Assembly: GCA_009733575.1 (NCBI GenBank) | Contig: ML769695.1 | Span: 1-64,000, forward strand | Origin: Gymnopus androsaceus JB14 | Taxonomy: Eukaryota > Basidiomycota > Agaricomycetes > Agaricales > Omphalotaceae | Reading direction: 5' to 3' | Length of the DNA: 64,000 nt | Part shown: positions 21,681-33,105 of the stretch, one piece after another | How the letters are laid out: the number at the start of each line of letters is the position of its first letter | Numbering within the stretch: position 1 is the first letter of the stretch | Notes under the pieces: generated by a model | Told to the model about the DNA's origin: nothing | The model's database searches: none | The model's input: the letters and a program-made list of their open reading frames with translations, nothing else | Position numbers and translations under genes: made by a program

Positions 21681-22058
21681 CTTGTAATCGATAGGAGGTA
21701 ATGTCTCAGCATGGACCTGCCTCCTTACTCTGCTCTACCCGGTTCGGTCTCTCTGGACCCCATTCCCCTCAGTGAACTGCAGGAAATACCCTATCGTATT
21801 AATGACAACTCTGTTGTCCCGAATTCTAAATTTGATCCCTTCGATGTCCTACACGTTCTTAAATCGAGCTTCGTATTTCCAGAATGGCAAATTTTCCGTG
21901 CTGCTATGATTCATGATTCCGCTCTGATTGTGGGTCTGTCAGCTTTAGCGGCAATTGGGGTTGTTGATGCATCTGCTCCTTCTTGACTTGATATTCTGGT
22001 TGGATGTGATCAAAGCAAGTCTCTACATACTGCACTTTGTAATTCTGGGTAACACATT

Positions 22059-25000
22059 CACTCCGCAGGATCGATTATAAAACAGCCAAAATTTATTCTG
22101 AAAAAGATGAAGTAAATGATAATAAATTTCGCCAAAGATTTCACTTGAAACACATTATATATTGCACCCGGAATATGGTTAGAATAATATAATATTTTTC
22201 GTATATAATCCCGGCCGAAAAAGTTCATGGGAATTAGTCAGTATTTCAATAGGAAGACAAAATCAATTTTTTTACCGTTGCTAAAAGACCATCTTTTGCA
22301 CCTGGGAAAGGTCCTGTGGTCTTTGATCTTTCACGCACGTAATTCACTAACTTTTACACCATCAAACATGTGGTACCCAGTTACTGCCAGTTACTGCCCA
22401 GTCACTGTCTGGTGACTGCCCAGTTGCCTGGGTTCAGCCAATCAAAATAGTGACTTGGTCCTCATGTGCCACCTTGGTGCCACCTTGGGTGCCGGCTGCT
22501 CTGCACTACTTGATGCTTGACCAATAAACATTTCAATACCTCAACAGTTACATGACTGATAACTGATTGCAAGAGCCAACTCTAAATCAACACTTTGACA
22601 TGTATGCTAGTGGCACAAAGTATATGTTTACTAAGCATCGGGGTCCCGAAGCTTTGTAAGCATGACTCGGCCCGCCTGCAAGACAACTAAAAGTCATTAA
22701 TCAAATCTGGTCTCAACCAAAACTACCTATTATATCCAAGCTCCGATTAATAACAACTGTTGTACAAACCAACTTGATGGTTGATCCCTTGAAAACTGGT
22801 TAATCAGTTCAGAAAGCTTGATCTGATCAGCTCCAAATTGGTTAATTCCTACGTGAGCACTTGTTAGACTGATTAATTGACTTCAATGTTTTGCAAAAGT
22901 GATTAATTATTATAAAAGCAGCTGATACTTAGATAGTGGGGAATGAATGTTGAAAGACACAGTCTAGTATGCTATGCAGTCCCGACTACCAGATCCAGCG
23001 GAAGTAACTCATTGAATACAGACTGCAGCTAGGCTCACCTCCCAGTGACCCGTGTTGAAGTTACTGATAGCTGAACTAGTGATGTGCCGGCTCGGCCTGA
23101 AAGCCGTGGGCCGGGCCAAGCCGAGCCAAGCCAGGCCGTCAAAAGCCGGGCCCTGACCTTTGGCCTGAGCCGGCTTTTGGCCCGGCTTCAGATTTTTCAA
23201 GCCCTGAGCCGGGGCTTCAGGCCGGGGCTTTTCAGCTATTCTTCGCAGGTATGTAATGTCATTTTTTGTGAAATTTCCCAGCCTATTTGTACACTCTTGA
23301 ATGATCAGAATTCATTGTTTAACATTTTGAGTGTAAATATCCAGTTCCGGCACTGCTAGCTTTGTCTTTCCATTTTGGGACAGTAATATTCAATTATCAA
23401 AGTTCCTTTGGTGCTCCCTTTCAGTTACTAGTGATATTATAAGCTTTAATTACAGTATCAATTATGATACATGGCTCACTGTAAGACCTTGCTTCAAGAA
23501 TTTTTTCAAAAATTTCCATAAACAGGATGTATACACAGCCACCTGAAAAGCCGCGGCTTAGGCCAAAGCCAGGCCGGGCCAAGCCGGAGCCCTCCTAGTA
23601 GGGCCCGGCTTCAATTTCTCCAGGCCAAAGCCAAGGGCCTGTGGGCCAAAGCCGGGGCTCGCAGGCCAAAGCCGGGCCGGCACATCACTAAGCTGAACAA
23701 GCCACTTTTGGAGATGAGAGGATCAACATGGTGAAGGGAAAGAGTCGAAAGAAAATGATAAACCCAGTCCCTTACATGTGTGTGTGGTCTTGGGAATGGC
23801 ACCAGCTGTGGTTAATCTTGGGTTTTGACAATGATTAATCATTAGTAAAAGGCAATTAATTACAATGTATGGCCTTGGAAATGGTTAATCAGTAAGAAAG
23901 TGATTAATCCCCATGTGTGTTTCTCAATGTTTTTTGAAATCTCTCCTATGGATAAATAATGCCTATATCTATCTCCTGCTTCCCCATGCCTCCTGCCTCC
24001 CACTTCCCACCTTCTGGCTTCCTGATTCATGAGCTTCACTTAGTATGTTATGAATGGTGTACTTTGGTGTGTATTCAAAGACATTGTGGCCCGAGTTATG
24101 CTTACAAAGCACCGGGTCCCCGATGCTTAGTAAGCCTATACTTCGAACTTGCAGATAACAATGCCAAGGAAGCACATCAGATGAGCCCATCCAACATTGG
24201 CTCTTTCTTTCTTTGGAAGAGAATCAGCAAAGGAAGGACTCATACTCTTACCATTAGCACTAATATACATTATATATTAATATAGAATACAGAAGACAAG
24301 GAGTTGAAATTTAGTACCAGTGAACACAGTCTCTTGTAGCATTGTTAATATTATGTTTATTCAAAGCGGACTTGAACACTCATGAACTGCAGTATTTCTC
24401 TGATTAGCAAGTCATAATCAGTTTTTGCAGAAACGCTTAATTATCCTGAAATGATAACCAACTGTTAGTTAGCAAGAGTGAGTTGGTTAACCATGTACTC
24501 TGAGTCCTTGCTTCTTCCTTCATCTACTTCGCTTCTGTAACCACCATAGGCACCCAGGCCAGTAAGGACTTGTTCTTTGACAGCAATATCAACAATAAGA
24601 CTTAAGTATCCAAGTTCTCAAATACTGGTAAGACATCACTAGGTTTATTTGTTGTGTCTCAATCACATGGCTGTACACCGTTCCTCCTATGTCCATTTCA
24701 GCTGTGGAATACTCTCAATGTCTCATTCATGTACTCTCCCTGTACCTGTCTCTCCTTTAGCATTGAGAATCTGCTGCACACAAGATACTTAGAGGCACAA
24801 CAAAACAGAATATCTGAGTGTGTACTAGCAACTGGTACTTGCGCAAAAAATTGAACATTTATTCCCGATTCCTGAGTACAGAAGTTCTGGTTAGTAATCA
24901 GAACTTCTATATACTATTAAACACCTACCAATGTAGCATATAATTAATCAGCTTTTCTGTACCTCAAGCTGATTAATTACCTTCCACTGTAATTGATTAA

Positions 25001-25825
25001 CCAGCTCAATGGCATTAATTGTTAAGGTTTGTGAATGCTCGAGAGATTGACCCACGCTTGGATATCATAGGCAGCTCTGGTTGAGACCAGATTTGATTAA
25101 TATATTCTTGTTGTATTTTTCGGCCCACAATGTCCAACCAATTGCCAGATTTTTCTCCACAAATCTGGCAATTGGGCCAGATTCATGGACATTGCAGGCC
25201 GAATCATGCTTACAAAGCTTCGGGACCCCGATGCTTAGTAAACATATACTTCGTGCCACTAGTGTACATGTCAAAGCATTGATTTAGAGTTGGCTCTTGC
25301 AATCAGTTATCAGTCATGTAACTGTTGAGGTATTGAAATGTTTATTGGTCAAGCATCAAGTAGTGCAGAACAGCCGGCACCCAGGTGGCACCAAGATGGC
25401 ACATGAGGACCAGGTCACCGTTTTGATTGGCTGAACCCAGGCAACCGGGCAGTCACCAGACAGTGACTGGGCAGTAACTGGCAGTAACTGGGTACCACAT
25501 GTTTGATGGTGTAAAAGTTAGTGAATTACGTGCGTGAAAGATCAAAGACCACAGGACCTTTCCCAGGTGCAAAAGATGGTCTTTTAGCAACGGTAAAGGT
25601 TTTTCATCCTGATTCCTTTTCCGGGTGAAATTGTAACAATTTACCAGGCAGAATTGATTTTGTCTTCCTATCAAAATACTGACTAATTCCCACAAACTTT
25701 TTCAGCCGGGATTATATACGAAAATCTAACCATATTCCGGGTGCAATATATAATGTGTTTCAAGTGAAATCTTTGATCTTTTTCAGAATAAATTTCCGCT
25801 GTTTTATAATCGATCCTGCGGAGTG
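22059..25825. mobile_element. 3.77-kb CACTA-like non-autonomous element with ~700-bp TIRs, TSD ATT
   Basis: Both ends begin CACTCCGCAGGATCGATTAT when read inwards. The inverted repeats extend about 700 bp (22,059-22,770 and about 25,070-25,825) with scattered indels. Flanking ATT (22,056-22,058 and 25,826-25,828) is a 3-bp duplication. CAC termini plus a 3-bp duplication suit the CACTA (EnSpm/CMC) superfamily. Inside the arms are inverted motif pairs such as TTACTAAGCATCGGGGTCCC and CAGTTACTGCC, and a third internal copy of the GCTTAC...AAGC block at about 24,085-24,140. No transposase is found in the interior, so it is non-autonomous. It lies wholly inside the intron of the gene at 21,711. 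Confidence 0.88.
23077..23690. mobile_element. 614-bp hAT-like MITE, TSD AGCTGAAC
   Basis: The terminal inverted repeats are TAGTGATGTGCCGGCTCGGC and its near match at the right end. The perfect 8-bp duplication AGCTGAAC lies at 23,069-23,076 and 23,691-23,698. Subterminal regions of 100-150 bp are rich in GCCGGG/GGCCAAAGCC repeats facing each other, and the centre is AT-rich. The 5'-TAGTG end and 8-bp TSD fit hAT. It is nested in the CACTA-like element. Confidence 0.93.
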
Positions 25826-26440
25826 ATTGCAACATTATTGACTTGTTCTGTTGCGCTGAACCTATATTCGTAGATTTTATTCGACGCTGGATACAATCAA
25901 GAGTCACTATACGGGAACAATACGCTTGGTTTGGTCATACCACAAGCGAGGATATAAGAGCGTTAACGTCATCGAGACTATCAACAGCACTGTGTGGATG
26001 TATATCCCAGCCTCGCCATCAACAGCACACACCGCCTTCGTGTCTGCGACTCATGTTTTTGTTCTTCATCCAGAGCTTACGTTTCGTAATGTAGCTCTTT
26101 TGCGGAACACAGACTTTCCGCCTTGGCAGCGAGACCATGTCATCTGGATTCGTCTATTGGAGCTTGGTTGGGTGGTGTGTAGGAATAACGCATCCCCTGA
26201 TTTTATACACAATGCAACTTGCCCAGCGCTGCACCATTCTCTTTGGGAGGTGAAGGTGTTTGGCATTGTAGTTGGTCTGGGGTGATTGACAGCAGGAACA
26301 ATTACTATTATCAGCTGGCAGCACAAGGATTCAAGGACGATGACCTTTGGTATGTATGGCAGATTGCGACTCACTGCTCCGATTGGAACTGTCAATATGC
26401 ATGGCTGACAAACAGAGTCTCTGTTGATGGAAGGATTTGA

Positions 26441-27456
26441 CTACTATTATTCCACCTCGTAAAACTCAATATATAATATATCATTTATTTACATTTTGCC
26501 GTTTTGGTGGCCACTAAATAGAACAGAGCCTACATGTTTATGGTTTTGGCTCAGAGTATGCGACATGTTACTATTGTTATCCGGGCCGTTCGGTTTGGCT
26601 GTGATTGTTTTCTCATGGACTGGCATGTGATACGCTTTCACGAGACGTGTTTGTTGATTTAAAGCGACTCAACTGCCGCCACAACAAGCAGTTTTTTCTT
26701 TGTTCTCTTGCGCCTCCAAATCATCTTTGTACAATTGTCAAGCAAACCTAAAGTGTAGAGATTGGGCTTTACTCCAAGGGCCCCCTCTTCATTTGAGGGA
26801 CTGCAGAACAACTGGAACAGTTGGTTTGGTCGCGTTTCTTTTGAAATCGAATCATTTCTATACGGAGTCGTTTATCTATTTCCCTGACTGTGAATGACGT
26901 TGCCTTTAACCACCATCATCCATCAACTTCGCAATTAAATTTGGGCAGGAAGAATATAATAGTCAAAATAGTCATTTTTCAACATAGTACCACTGTATGT
27001 ATAATATTGTTGAGATATTGTGTATACCTTGGGTATACTTATACTTGTAGTAATATGTTCTTAGTGTTTTTTTCGGATAATGCGGCCAGTCGGGGATTGC
27101 CACGGCAGTGGCGCTAAGGATGAGGAAGAGAGAAATAAAAACGCAATAATTTTTTCCACATCGAAAACAAAAGACGGTCATGGATAAGTTATGTGACATG
27201 AGATTCAAACACCCAATAGAACCACAAACGAGAGAGAGAGACAGGAACGAAACAAGGGAAGTAACAGAGAGAAATCAGGAGAAAAAAAAACATCAGAAAG
27301 CAAATAAGGATACACGACGAAATTACAGTAACACTATCAAAAGGGACAAACATAGGCCATCGAATCACAATGCGACATACACACACCTCCGCAGAACTAT
27401 CTCCCCCATCCGCCACTGTCCCTTGCTCTAATTCTTTGAGGACCACTACTCCACTC
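26441..27456. other. Intergenic, no gene supported
   Basis: Short open frames of under 85 codons overlap on both strands with no motif. The 26,560-26,890 stretch has some codon-like composition but several stops. The A/G-rich section near 27,220-27,330 is the complement of the 3' side of the gene at 27,457-28,566. Confidence 0.4.
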
Positions 27457-28566
27457 TCAATCCTGGTCTCTGTCTCTGTCCCTACTATCCCTTCCAAAAT
27501 CTCCCCCACAATCTCTAAACCGGTCTCTATCCCTGGAATTGTATGGCGCCCCACGAGAAGGGAACATGTTACCACCGCCATTACGATCACCTGGATATGC
27601 TCTTGCTCCTGCATCCTGTCTTTGTTGCAATTGATGTAGGGCTCGAGGGCCAGAGGGAAGAGTACGACCTAAAGCAGGGTTGACGGGAGGCGCAGCTGCC
27701 GGAGGTGCAGTCAGAGGAGATGAAGTTGCAGGAGAAGAGGCTGCCGTTGAAGTTAAAGGAGCGGGAATGGAAATGTTAGCACACCACCTAGACCCAGACT
27801 CTGCATCGGCGGACTCCCATGTGACAGAGAGGATACTGATGGTGAGTGCGAAAAAGTTTTCCTTGTCTTTCATCTTGATTCTGAAACAAACTCCATGAAC
27901 CCATCTACCGCAGCCGTTGCATCCGATAGACCACCCATCATTGTTTGTGTACCCGCAGATGCAGCGAATCTTATCCGGGTTGTCATTGGAGTTGGATTTC
28001 GAGGCAGAGGGTACAGTGGGAGGAGCACTGGAAGGAGGCTGCTTTTGTTTGGCTGGAATCGTCGAATTTGAAGGACCTGCTGATGAAGAAGCAGAGGTAG
28101 AGGAATGTGGCGCTGTTTGTCGACCAGAAGACGTAGCAGAGGCTACAGGAGAGGTGCTTCTCCCTCCCAAGCTTTTCTGTCCAGCGCTCGATTTGTTCTC
28201 TCCGCTAACCCCTCCAGCAGATCCAGCACCATGTCCATTAACTGAGCCTGAGCCTGAGCCTGAAATCCTCCTGCCATCCGCTTCAAGCGCTGCGGTTGGA
28301 GACAAAAGGAGCATTCCATTTCCGTCTATCTCGTGCCCATAACCATTTACCAGCCTTACAGCAGTACTTCTAGATGCTTGTCCTGCAGAAATATCCCTTG
28401 AGGGCGTCGGTGGAAACCGCTGCTGTTGCTGTTTTGTAGAGAGTGCTGGAGAATTACCGCGCTGTTGCTGCTGCTTTGTCGATATCGCTGTATTCGTATC
28501 AGATATAGAGGATCTCTGTCTCATTCCAAAGAATTCTTTGCCCGCTATTGCGTTCACGTTCATCAT
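27457..28566 (-). CDS. PHD-finger protein, probably truncated 3'
   Basis: An uninterrupted 369-codon frame starts MMNVNAIAGKEFFGMRQR. Residues 1-190 are low-complexity (poly-Q, Ser/Gly-rich, SGSGSGSVNGHG). At about residues 198-230 is the first part of a PHD zinc finger, IRCICGYTNNDGWSIGC then NGCGRWVHGVCF, which supplies C-x-C, C-x2-C and H-x2-C ligands. PHD fingers read histone H3 tails, and a similar finger is found in Set3-type fungal chromatin proteins. The last Cys pair is not obvious: only RWCA follows about 40 residues later, and a short intron may have been read through. The C-terminus is Pro/Ala-rich and then Arg/Asp/Gly-rich (NSRDRDRFRD) and stops at 27,457 without a SET or other catalytic domain. 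It may be a gene fragment. Chromatin role is inferred from the finger only. Confidence 0.6.
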   Translation of the reverse strand: MMNVNAIAGKEFFGMRQRSSISDTNTAISTKQQQQRGNSPALSTKQQQQRFPPTPSRDISAGQASRSTAVRLVNGYGHEIDGNGMLLLSPTAALEADGRRISGSGSGSVNGHGAGSAGGVSGENKSSAGQKSLGGRSTSPVASATSSGRQTAPHSSTSASSSAGPSNSTIPAKQKQPPSSAPPTVPSASKSNSNDNPDKIRCICGYTNNDGWSIGCNGCGRWVHGVCFRIKMKDKENFFALTISILSVTWESADAESGSRWCANISIPAPLTSTAASSPATSSPLTAPPAAAPPVNPALGRTLPSGPRALHQLQQRQDAGARAYPGDRNGGGNMFPSRGAPYNSRDRDRFRDCGGDFGRDSRDRDRDQD

Positions 28567-28784
28567 CCTCGATTTAGGATCCTATCCTTTGTTCTTTTGT
28601 CAGTTCAAGTGTTCAGTCGTAGGAGAAATCGAATAAGTTTTGAGTTGGGAACTTGGTGCTGGTCTTCTAGATCATCGAAGGGCCAGCGAAAGCGAAATAC
28701 TGGAAGGAAATGAAGGGGAGGAAGGAAATAGGTAGTCCTTTCATTAGGTTTTGTGCTTTCAAACATAAGATACTTAAAGTACAG

Positions 28785-28905
28785 AAAAACGTACATTTAA
28801 ACAACCTTTGTAATATCCGGTACAACAACGAGCTTGAGTTTATCTTGAAAATATCTCTCATCCGTGTTCCTCCCTCTGAAGATCAGACAGCACCTCGAAA
28901 GTGAG
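28785..28905 (-). pseudogene. Reductase fragment, copy 3
   Basis: In reverse complement, 120 bp match the first exon of the reductase at 31,889 (RGAV, then GTRMRDIF and the end of the ITK exon), with a deletion and frame shifts. The following 28,906-28,990 resembles 32,038-32,128 (ACTTTCAGATCCTTTGGTCATGAGCCCC), so a larger block was duplicated and then eroded. Confidence 0.6.
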
Positions 28906-29208
28906 TAAACCATGCAAAATACTGTCCAAGTCGGAGGAGTACTTTCAGATCCTTTGGTCATGAGCCCCAAGCTGATAAAGGTAAAGGTTGCAACTTGAAA
29001 TTGAATAGGCAGTGATGTACCAACGCAAGATTGTTCAAGGCGCCTAAATCATAGACGGTGTTAGCGGGCCGCAACCTAAGCACTGGACTTCAAAAACTGT
29101 GAGACATGTGGCTAATACGGTCTATTGAGCGCGGTGACATTCAATTGCATGCAGTGATTTTAATGCGCGTGCGGTGAGTTATTTTTTCACCCTTTGGGCC
29201 GCCATACA
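28906..29208. other. Duplicated flank, no gene
   Basis: It carries the ATGAGCCCCAAGCTGATAAA-type block also seen near 32,100. The remainder is unassigned. Confidence 0.4.
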
Positions 29209-30135
29209 GCCTGGTCAAAAGCGCCTTCCTGCAAAGAATCCATTAGTCTCTGAGGCTACTAATGAATCTGCGAACGCGCACCTCTGTAATATCCGGTACA
29301 ACAATAAACTCAAGCTTATCTCCATGCTCCTTGAAAATCTCTCTCATCCGTCCTCCTTTCTCTGCGGATTGGACAGTACCTCAAACGCTGTAACCCCTGT
29401 CCAACAGAGTCTTAACAATCCACGAGGCAATATAACCGTTGGCACCCGTAATCACACTACCAATAATTATACTTCAGCCATACCTGAAGCATTGTGTGAA
29501 ATAAAATATTTCAATATATATGCAAAATGTATTTTTTCGGACAAGTATAGAAAATACATATTTCAGTGGACTAAGGAAGGAATTAAATTCCAACCTTCTG
29601 AATTTCGAACTTTATACAGATGTGCAAAAGAAAATGTTTCAATTGGACTGAGAAAACAATAGTTTCAATGTGGAGTGGAAATTCCTGCTTTCACAATTAG
29701 AGTGAAAGTAATTGTTTCAAAGAATAATTCAATTTTGCACTGAAAGATTGCCTTTCGCTGTCCGGTTTGGCAGCAGCCCGGACCGGGCCGATAATTGAAG
29801 TGTTGTCTTTCGGGAGCCAGCTGAAAGGGTTCTCCGAAACAAATACTTTCATTCTTGTGGTGAAATAAAAGAATTCAGTCTGCGTTGAAACCATTGTTTT
29901 CAGAGCTCAATTGAAAGGTGTTCTTTCAGGAGTCTGTCTAAAATTCAAAATTCCAAGAACCTGAATGTAATTCCTTCATAAGCCCAGGGAAATATTTATT
30001 TTATATGCTTGTCTGAAAATTTATATTTCACGTGTGCACTGAAATATCTCATTTCCAATTATGCTTCAGTCAGACTGAAGCATAATCTTTGGCAGTGTGA
30101 ATGAGTATTTTGCTTCCAAATGGTATGGTGGGCAT
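29209..30135 (-). pseudogene. Reductase copy 2, first exon only, split by a MITE
   Basis: The start codon region (MPTIPFGSKILI) lies at 30,135-30,101. After the 649-bp insertion at 29,452-30,100 the same exon resumes as TGANGYIASWIVKTLLDRG and runs to DITE at about 29,285. An intron ending in TTTGCAG follows, and then EGAFDQAV. TGANGYIAS is the NAD(P)-binding glycine motif of extended short-chain reductases. A TGA at 29,381 sits at the same codon as in copy 1, so that lesion either predates the duplication or recurred at a CpG. The rest of the gene is missing. Confidence 0.75.
29452..30100. mobile_element. 649-bp CACTA-like MITE with hairpin ends, TSD AAT
   Basis: Termini are CACACTACCAATAATTATAC on the left and the near-inverse ...ATCTTTGGCAGTGTG on the right. 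Comparison with the uninterrupted sequence at 31,850 (GTAATGAG) shows that AAT was duplicated, giving a 3-bp TSD and element limits of about 29,453-30,099. Just inside the right end is a palindrome, ATTATGCTTCAGTC/A/GACTGAAGCATAAT (30,058-30,086). A second copy of the family is at 40,663-41,240 plus 48,499-48,548. There is no open frame of note, and it contains multiple TTTCA/TGAAA motifs. Confidence 0.8.
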
Positions 30136-30587
30136 TTTTAATATTAGAGAAGAGCTTCAATTGCTGATATATGTGAATCAGGAATGAAATGTGACTAATA
30201 TGGATCACCCAAGAATCAACTTAACTAAGAGTCTTCAGTGAGCACGGGATTTGAGTGATTTCACACTATTCTGGCTTCCCCCGACAATACAAATCATCAA
30301 ATTCTGTGAGAAATGATTTTGGTTAGAATCACTCGAATCTGGAATCCAGAGACTCCTACGGAATCAGTGTGATTTTGAAAGTTTGCATACAGCTTTTCAT
30401 GCCCACATGTGTAGGGGGTCTCTAGGTGCTGAACGCTTGAAGCTGAAGCAGTCGCGAAAGTGTCCACAACAGAAGATCAGGTAAAGAGAGCATTGACAAT
30501 GCCAATGCGAAGCAATCATTGTTCCTGGCTGCAAACTTACATTATTTGGAATAGACAATGACACTACAAGCAAGCACTATAGGCCAA
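30136..30587. other. Intergenic, no gene
   Basis: No coding or structural feature could be supported. There is an imperfect inverted pair around GAGTGATTTCACAC and AGAATCACTCGAATC (30,253-30,340). Confidence 0.4.
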
Positions 30588-31889
30588 TTACCATCTGCGC
30601 ACCTCGTAATCAGCAGAAGTATCCTTCAATGTCTCCTCCTTTGTGTGGTACTGGATCCAAGGAGTCAATTCGCTTTTAAGGTATTGTAGTTGATCTTATA
30701 TACATCAACTGTCCCTGGTGCGATAGGGACACCCTTTGGAGAATTAGCATGCAAAGGCAAGTGTGTGGATTGGATAGAGTTGGCAATGTCAACTATTGTA
30801 CAAGCTTCGAATCAGCTCTGTCATGTGAATAAAAGAAATCCGAAATCCAACTCTTGCATACAAAGCCCCCCGCACAAATGAGTATCCTTTTGTTCACGAC
30901 ACCCTCCTTCTCCAGTGCCAAAACATGAGCCTCTCCCAAATCTTGCATGTCAATCCAACAGTTGCCAATGTGGAGTTCTTCAGAAGAGTTTCCACCAGCA
31001 TCCGGCTGCATGAGGTTGTAGATCAATGCAGCAGACTCATTAAGGGCAAAGGGGATAGGGACATCGTGCATGATGGGACCAAATACCTATATCTCCGTTA
31101 GAGGGGTCGAGGGAGGCCAGTTTGAAAACTTACAAATGGTGGATTAAAAACAACCAGATCCCACTTGAGACTATCTTTGTTATCCTCGAAAAATTTCCAG
31201 GCAGCTAAACAATATTTTAGAGTTTGAACTTTTGTCTTAAAAGGAGAGAATACCTCGTTCAGCTAACATTTTGCTTGCTTGATATTTGCTCATCGGCAAT
31301 GCATTTCTACCATCACGCTCTACTTCCGCAACAGCTTGTTCACCCCAATCAGCTTCTGAGAACATTTGAGGTTCCAGATGAACCATTACAACTGCAGTAG
31401 TAGAAGATGTGAAGACAATGCGTCAAACATTTGTTCTGCTCTTGAGCGCGCTTTGTAGGATACCAATGGTACCATGGACGGCTGGACGGATTAAGTCTGA
31501 TTAGGTGTAAGTGTGTAATCTAGTGGCTACCAGGGAAAGGGAAGCACCTTGTGGATCATCAGTATTGAGATTAACAGGGGAGGCTGTATGTATAATAGCA
31601 TCCACGTCTATCACAGCCTGGTTGAAAGCACCATCCTGCAAAGAATCCATTAGTCTCTGAGGCTAAAGAAACCGCCCATGCGTACCTTTGTAATATCCAG
31701 TACAACAATAAACTCGAGTTTATCTGCATACTCTTGAAATATCTCTCTCATCCATGTTCCTTTCTCTGCAGATTGGACAGCACCTCAAACACTGTAACCT
31801 CTCTCTAACAGAGTCTTACAAATCCATGAAGCAATGTATCCTTTGACACCAGTAATGAGTACTTTGCTTCCAGAGGGTATGGTGGGCAT
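30588..31889 (-). pseudogene. NAD(P)-dependent epimerase/reductase (GRE2/DFR-like), copy 1, nearly complete
   Basis: Reading from ATG 31,889: MPTIPSGSKVLITGVKGYIA (Rossmann GxxGxxA), DITK, intron, DGAFNQAVIDVDAIIHTASP, intron, VHGTIGILQSALKS, then VFTSSTTAV. ALPMSKYQASKMLAER follows with the catalytic YxxxK, then WDLVVFNPPF, intron, VFGPIMHD, WIDMQDLGEAHVLALEKEG, and a C-terminus reaching TKEETLKDTSADYE and a TAA at 30,588. Introns are about 50 nt. This is the fold of extended short-chain dehydrogenases that reduce carbonyls (GRE2, dihydroflavonol-4-reductase). Lesions include TGA at 31,795, 31,423 and 30,665, each a probable CGA codon, and a frame change near 30,650. The three copies in this 3-kb stretch are all on the minus strand, which suggests tandem duplication. 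Confidence 0.85.
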
Positions 31890-32224
31890 TTGGAGGAATA
31901 ATGGGAGTGGCTGTGATGTCAAAAGAACCTAGAGCGCGTTCCCACTGTTCTTGGAAGGAAGTAAGTACAGTAAGTTCCGGTCCCTTGATAAAAACACAGG
32001 TTCCAGGGCATATGCGACGCAGTCCCTGGGCCTGTAAAAAAGTGAGTAAGCCATGTGAAATACTGCCTGAGTTGGAGATGTACTTTCAGATCCTTTAGTC
32101 ATGAGCCCCAAATTGAAGAAGGTACTATAGCTAACCTAGTAATGTGAATCAAAATGTTGGTATAGGAAACTTGTTCAATTCTTTCCCGGGAGCTCTAAGA
32201 TTTTCAGAGTAGCTACCTATTCTC
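31890..32224. other. Upstream region of reductase copy 1, partly duplicated
   Basis: It shares GTGAGTAAGCCATG...ATACTG and ACTTTCAGATCCTTTAGTCATG with 28,900-28,990. No gene is seen. Confidence 0.4.
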
Positions 32225-32755
32225 TTAATGACTGTCCTCAGAACATTTTGAGATTTTAGTGAGAGTTGAGCGGGTGCCAGAAGGTGCCGATGATGACCTC
32301 CAAAATAGCAGGGAAGTGTTGATCAATCCCCAGAAGGAATACATGAGATTGAAGAATTGACGAGTGTTATTTTTGTCATCATTGGGATCATTTGTGGGTC
32401 TTCGAGAAGGTCCACTGCCTCCCCCACCACCACCACCACCTGGTGGGTCCTCTGGATCACCTCCTGGTGGCGGATCTGTAGAAGCTTGTGAGTGGCGGTC
32501 AGCATCCTCATCAGCATCTTCTTTGTTGTCATGCCGGGAAGACTCCCTTTCATCATCCCTTCTTTCTGAGGTACGAGAACCCTGCTCATCATGAATGGAG
32601 TGTTGTGCTTCAGGTTCTGCTCCCATTGTTTTGATGATGGGTAATGTCTGGGAGCGCTCAGAATCCCTTGATGGAGTGACAGCAAGGCATTGTAGATGAC
32701 CAGCCGCCATGGACAGTGGGGTCAGCAAAGTAGGGACCACTTGAGGTTCATCCAA
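32225..32755 (-). CDS. Pro/Gly/Asp-rich open frame, possible retrotransposon gag remnant
   Basis: This is a 176-codon open frame (MDEPQVVPTLLTPLSMAAGH) with a charged middle (SERRDDERESSRHDNKEDAD), then DPPPGGDPEDPPGGGGGGGG and RRPTNDPNDDKNN, ending in a serine-rich tail. Such Pro/Gly/Asp linkers are common in gag proteins of Ty3/Gypsy elements in mushroom genomes. No zinc knuckle or protease follows, and no LTRs were identified around it. It may be one retroelement with the Pro-rich frame at 33,870-34,142. The assignment is tentative. Confidence 0.35.
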   Translation of the reverse strand: MDEPQVVPTLLTPLSMAAGHLQCLAVTPSRDSERSQTLPIIKTMGAEPEAQHSIHDEQGSRTSERRDDERESSRHDNKEDADEDADRHSQASTDPPPGGDPEDPPGGGGGGGGSGPSRRPTNDPNDDKNNTRQFFNLMYSFWGLINTSLLFWRSSSAPSGTRSTLTKISKCSEDSH

Positions 32756-33105
32756 GGTGATGATTCAACCTCGTGTCTGTGAGACCTGGTGCATGAAATG
32801 GATCTTAAACCAATGTATCCCGAATGTCTCACACCTAGATGTAGGTGCAGACCAAATACGATCACCCGGGGTAACCGTGCCGTAAGGTGGGTCTGGACAG
32901 TAGTATGAGTGTTGTATGGAACAGTACAAGCCTCAGAGGTGCAAGGAACAGTGTACAGGCCACCTGATGACGTAATCAGGAGGAAGCAGGTGGTATTGTG
33001 GTCAGATGACCAGAAATGAGTAGTAGCGGATGGAATATGGATGAAGGGGTGGTCCAAAAAGGTGTAATAAGTCCAAATATGGATAATGCGGGTGGAATAC
33101 AGCAA

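Larger units (their letters stand above)
21711..26440 (+). pseudogene. ORFan gene (about 280 aa) split by a transposon in its intron
   Basis: The first exon runs from ATG 21,711 (MDLPPYSALPGSVSLDP) to 22,048. A single TGA at 21,984 replaces a probable CGA (PS-R-LDILVG). The exon ends TCTGG with donor GTAACA. The acceptor ATTCGTAG is at 25,873, and exon 2 (GFYSTLDTIKSHYTGTIRL, then HVFVLHPELTFRNVALLRN) continues in phase to about 26,283. A 1-nt frame change in a GGGG run then leads to DDDLWYVWQIATHCSDWN and a TGA at 26,438. Without the inserted element the intron would be 55 nt, typical here. The segment from SALAAIGVV to LLRNT vaguely recalls nucleotidyltransferase-like proteins expanded in Agaricomycetes, but this is only an impression. 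With only two small lesions, its inactivation is recent. Confidence 0.65.

Noticed and set aside
27190..28342. Plus-strand open frames opposite the PHD gene
   Set aside because: They are antisense shadows of the Ser/Gly/Asp-rich minus-strand frame.
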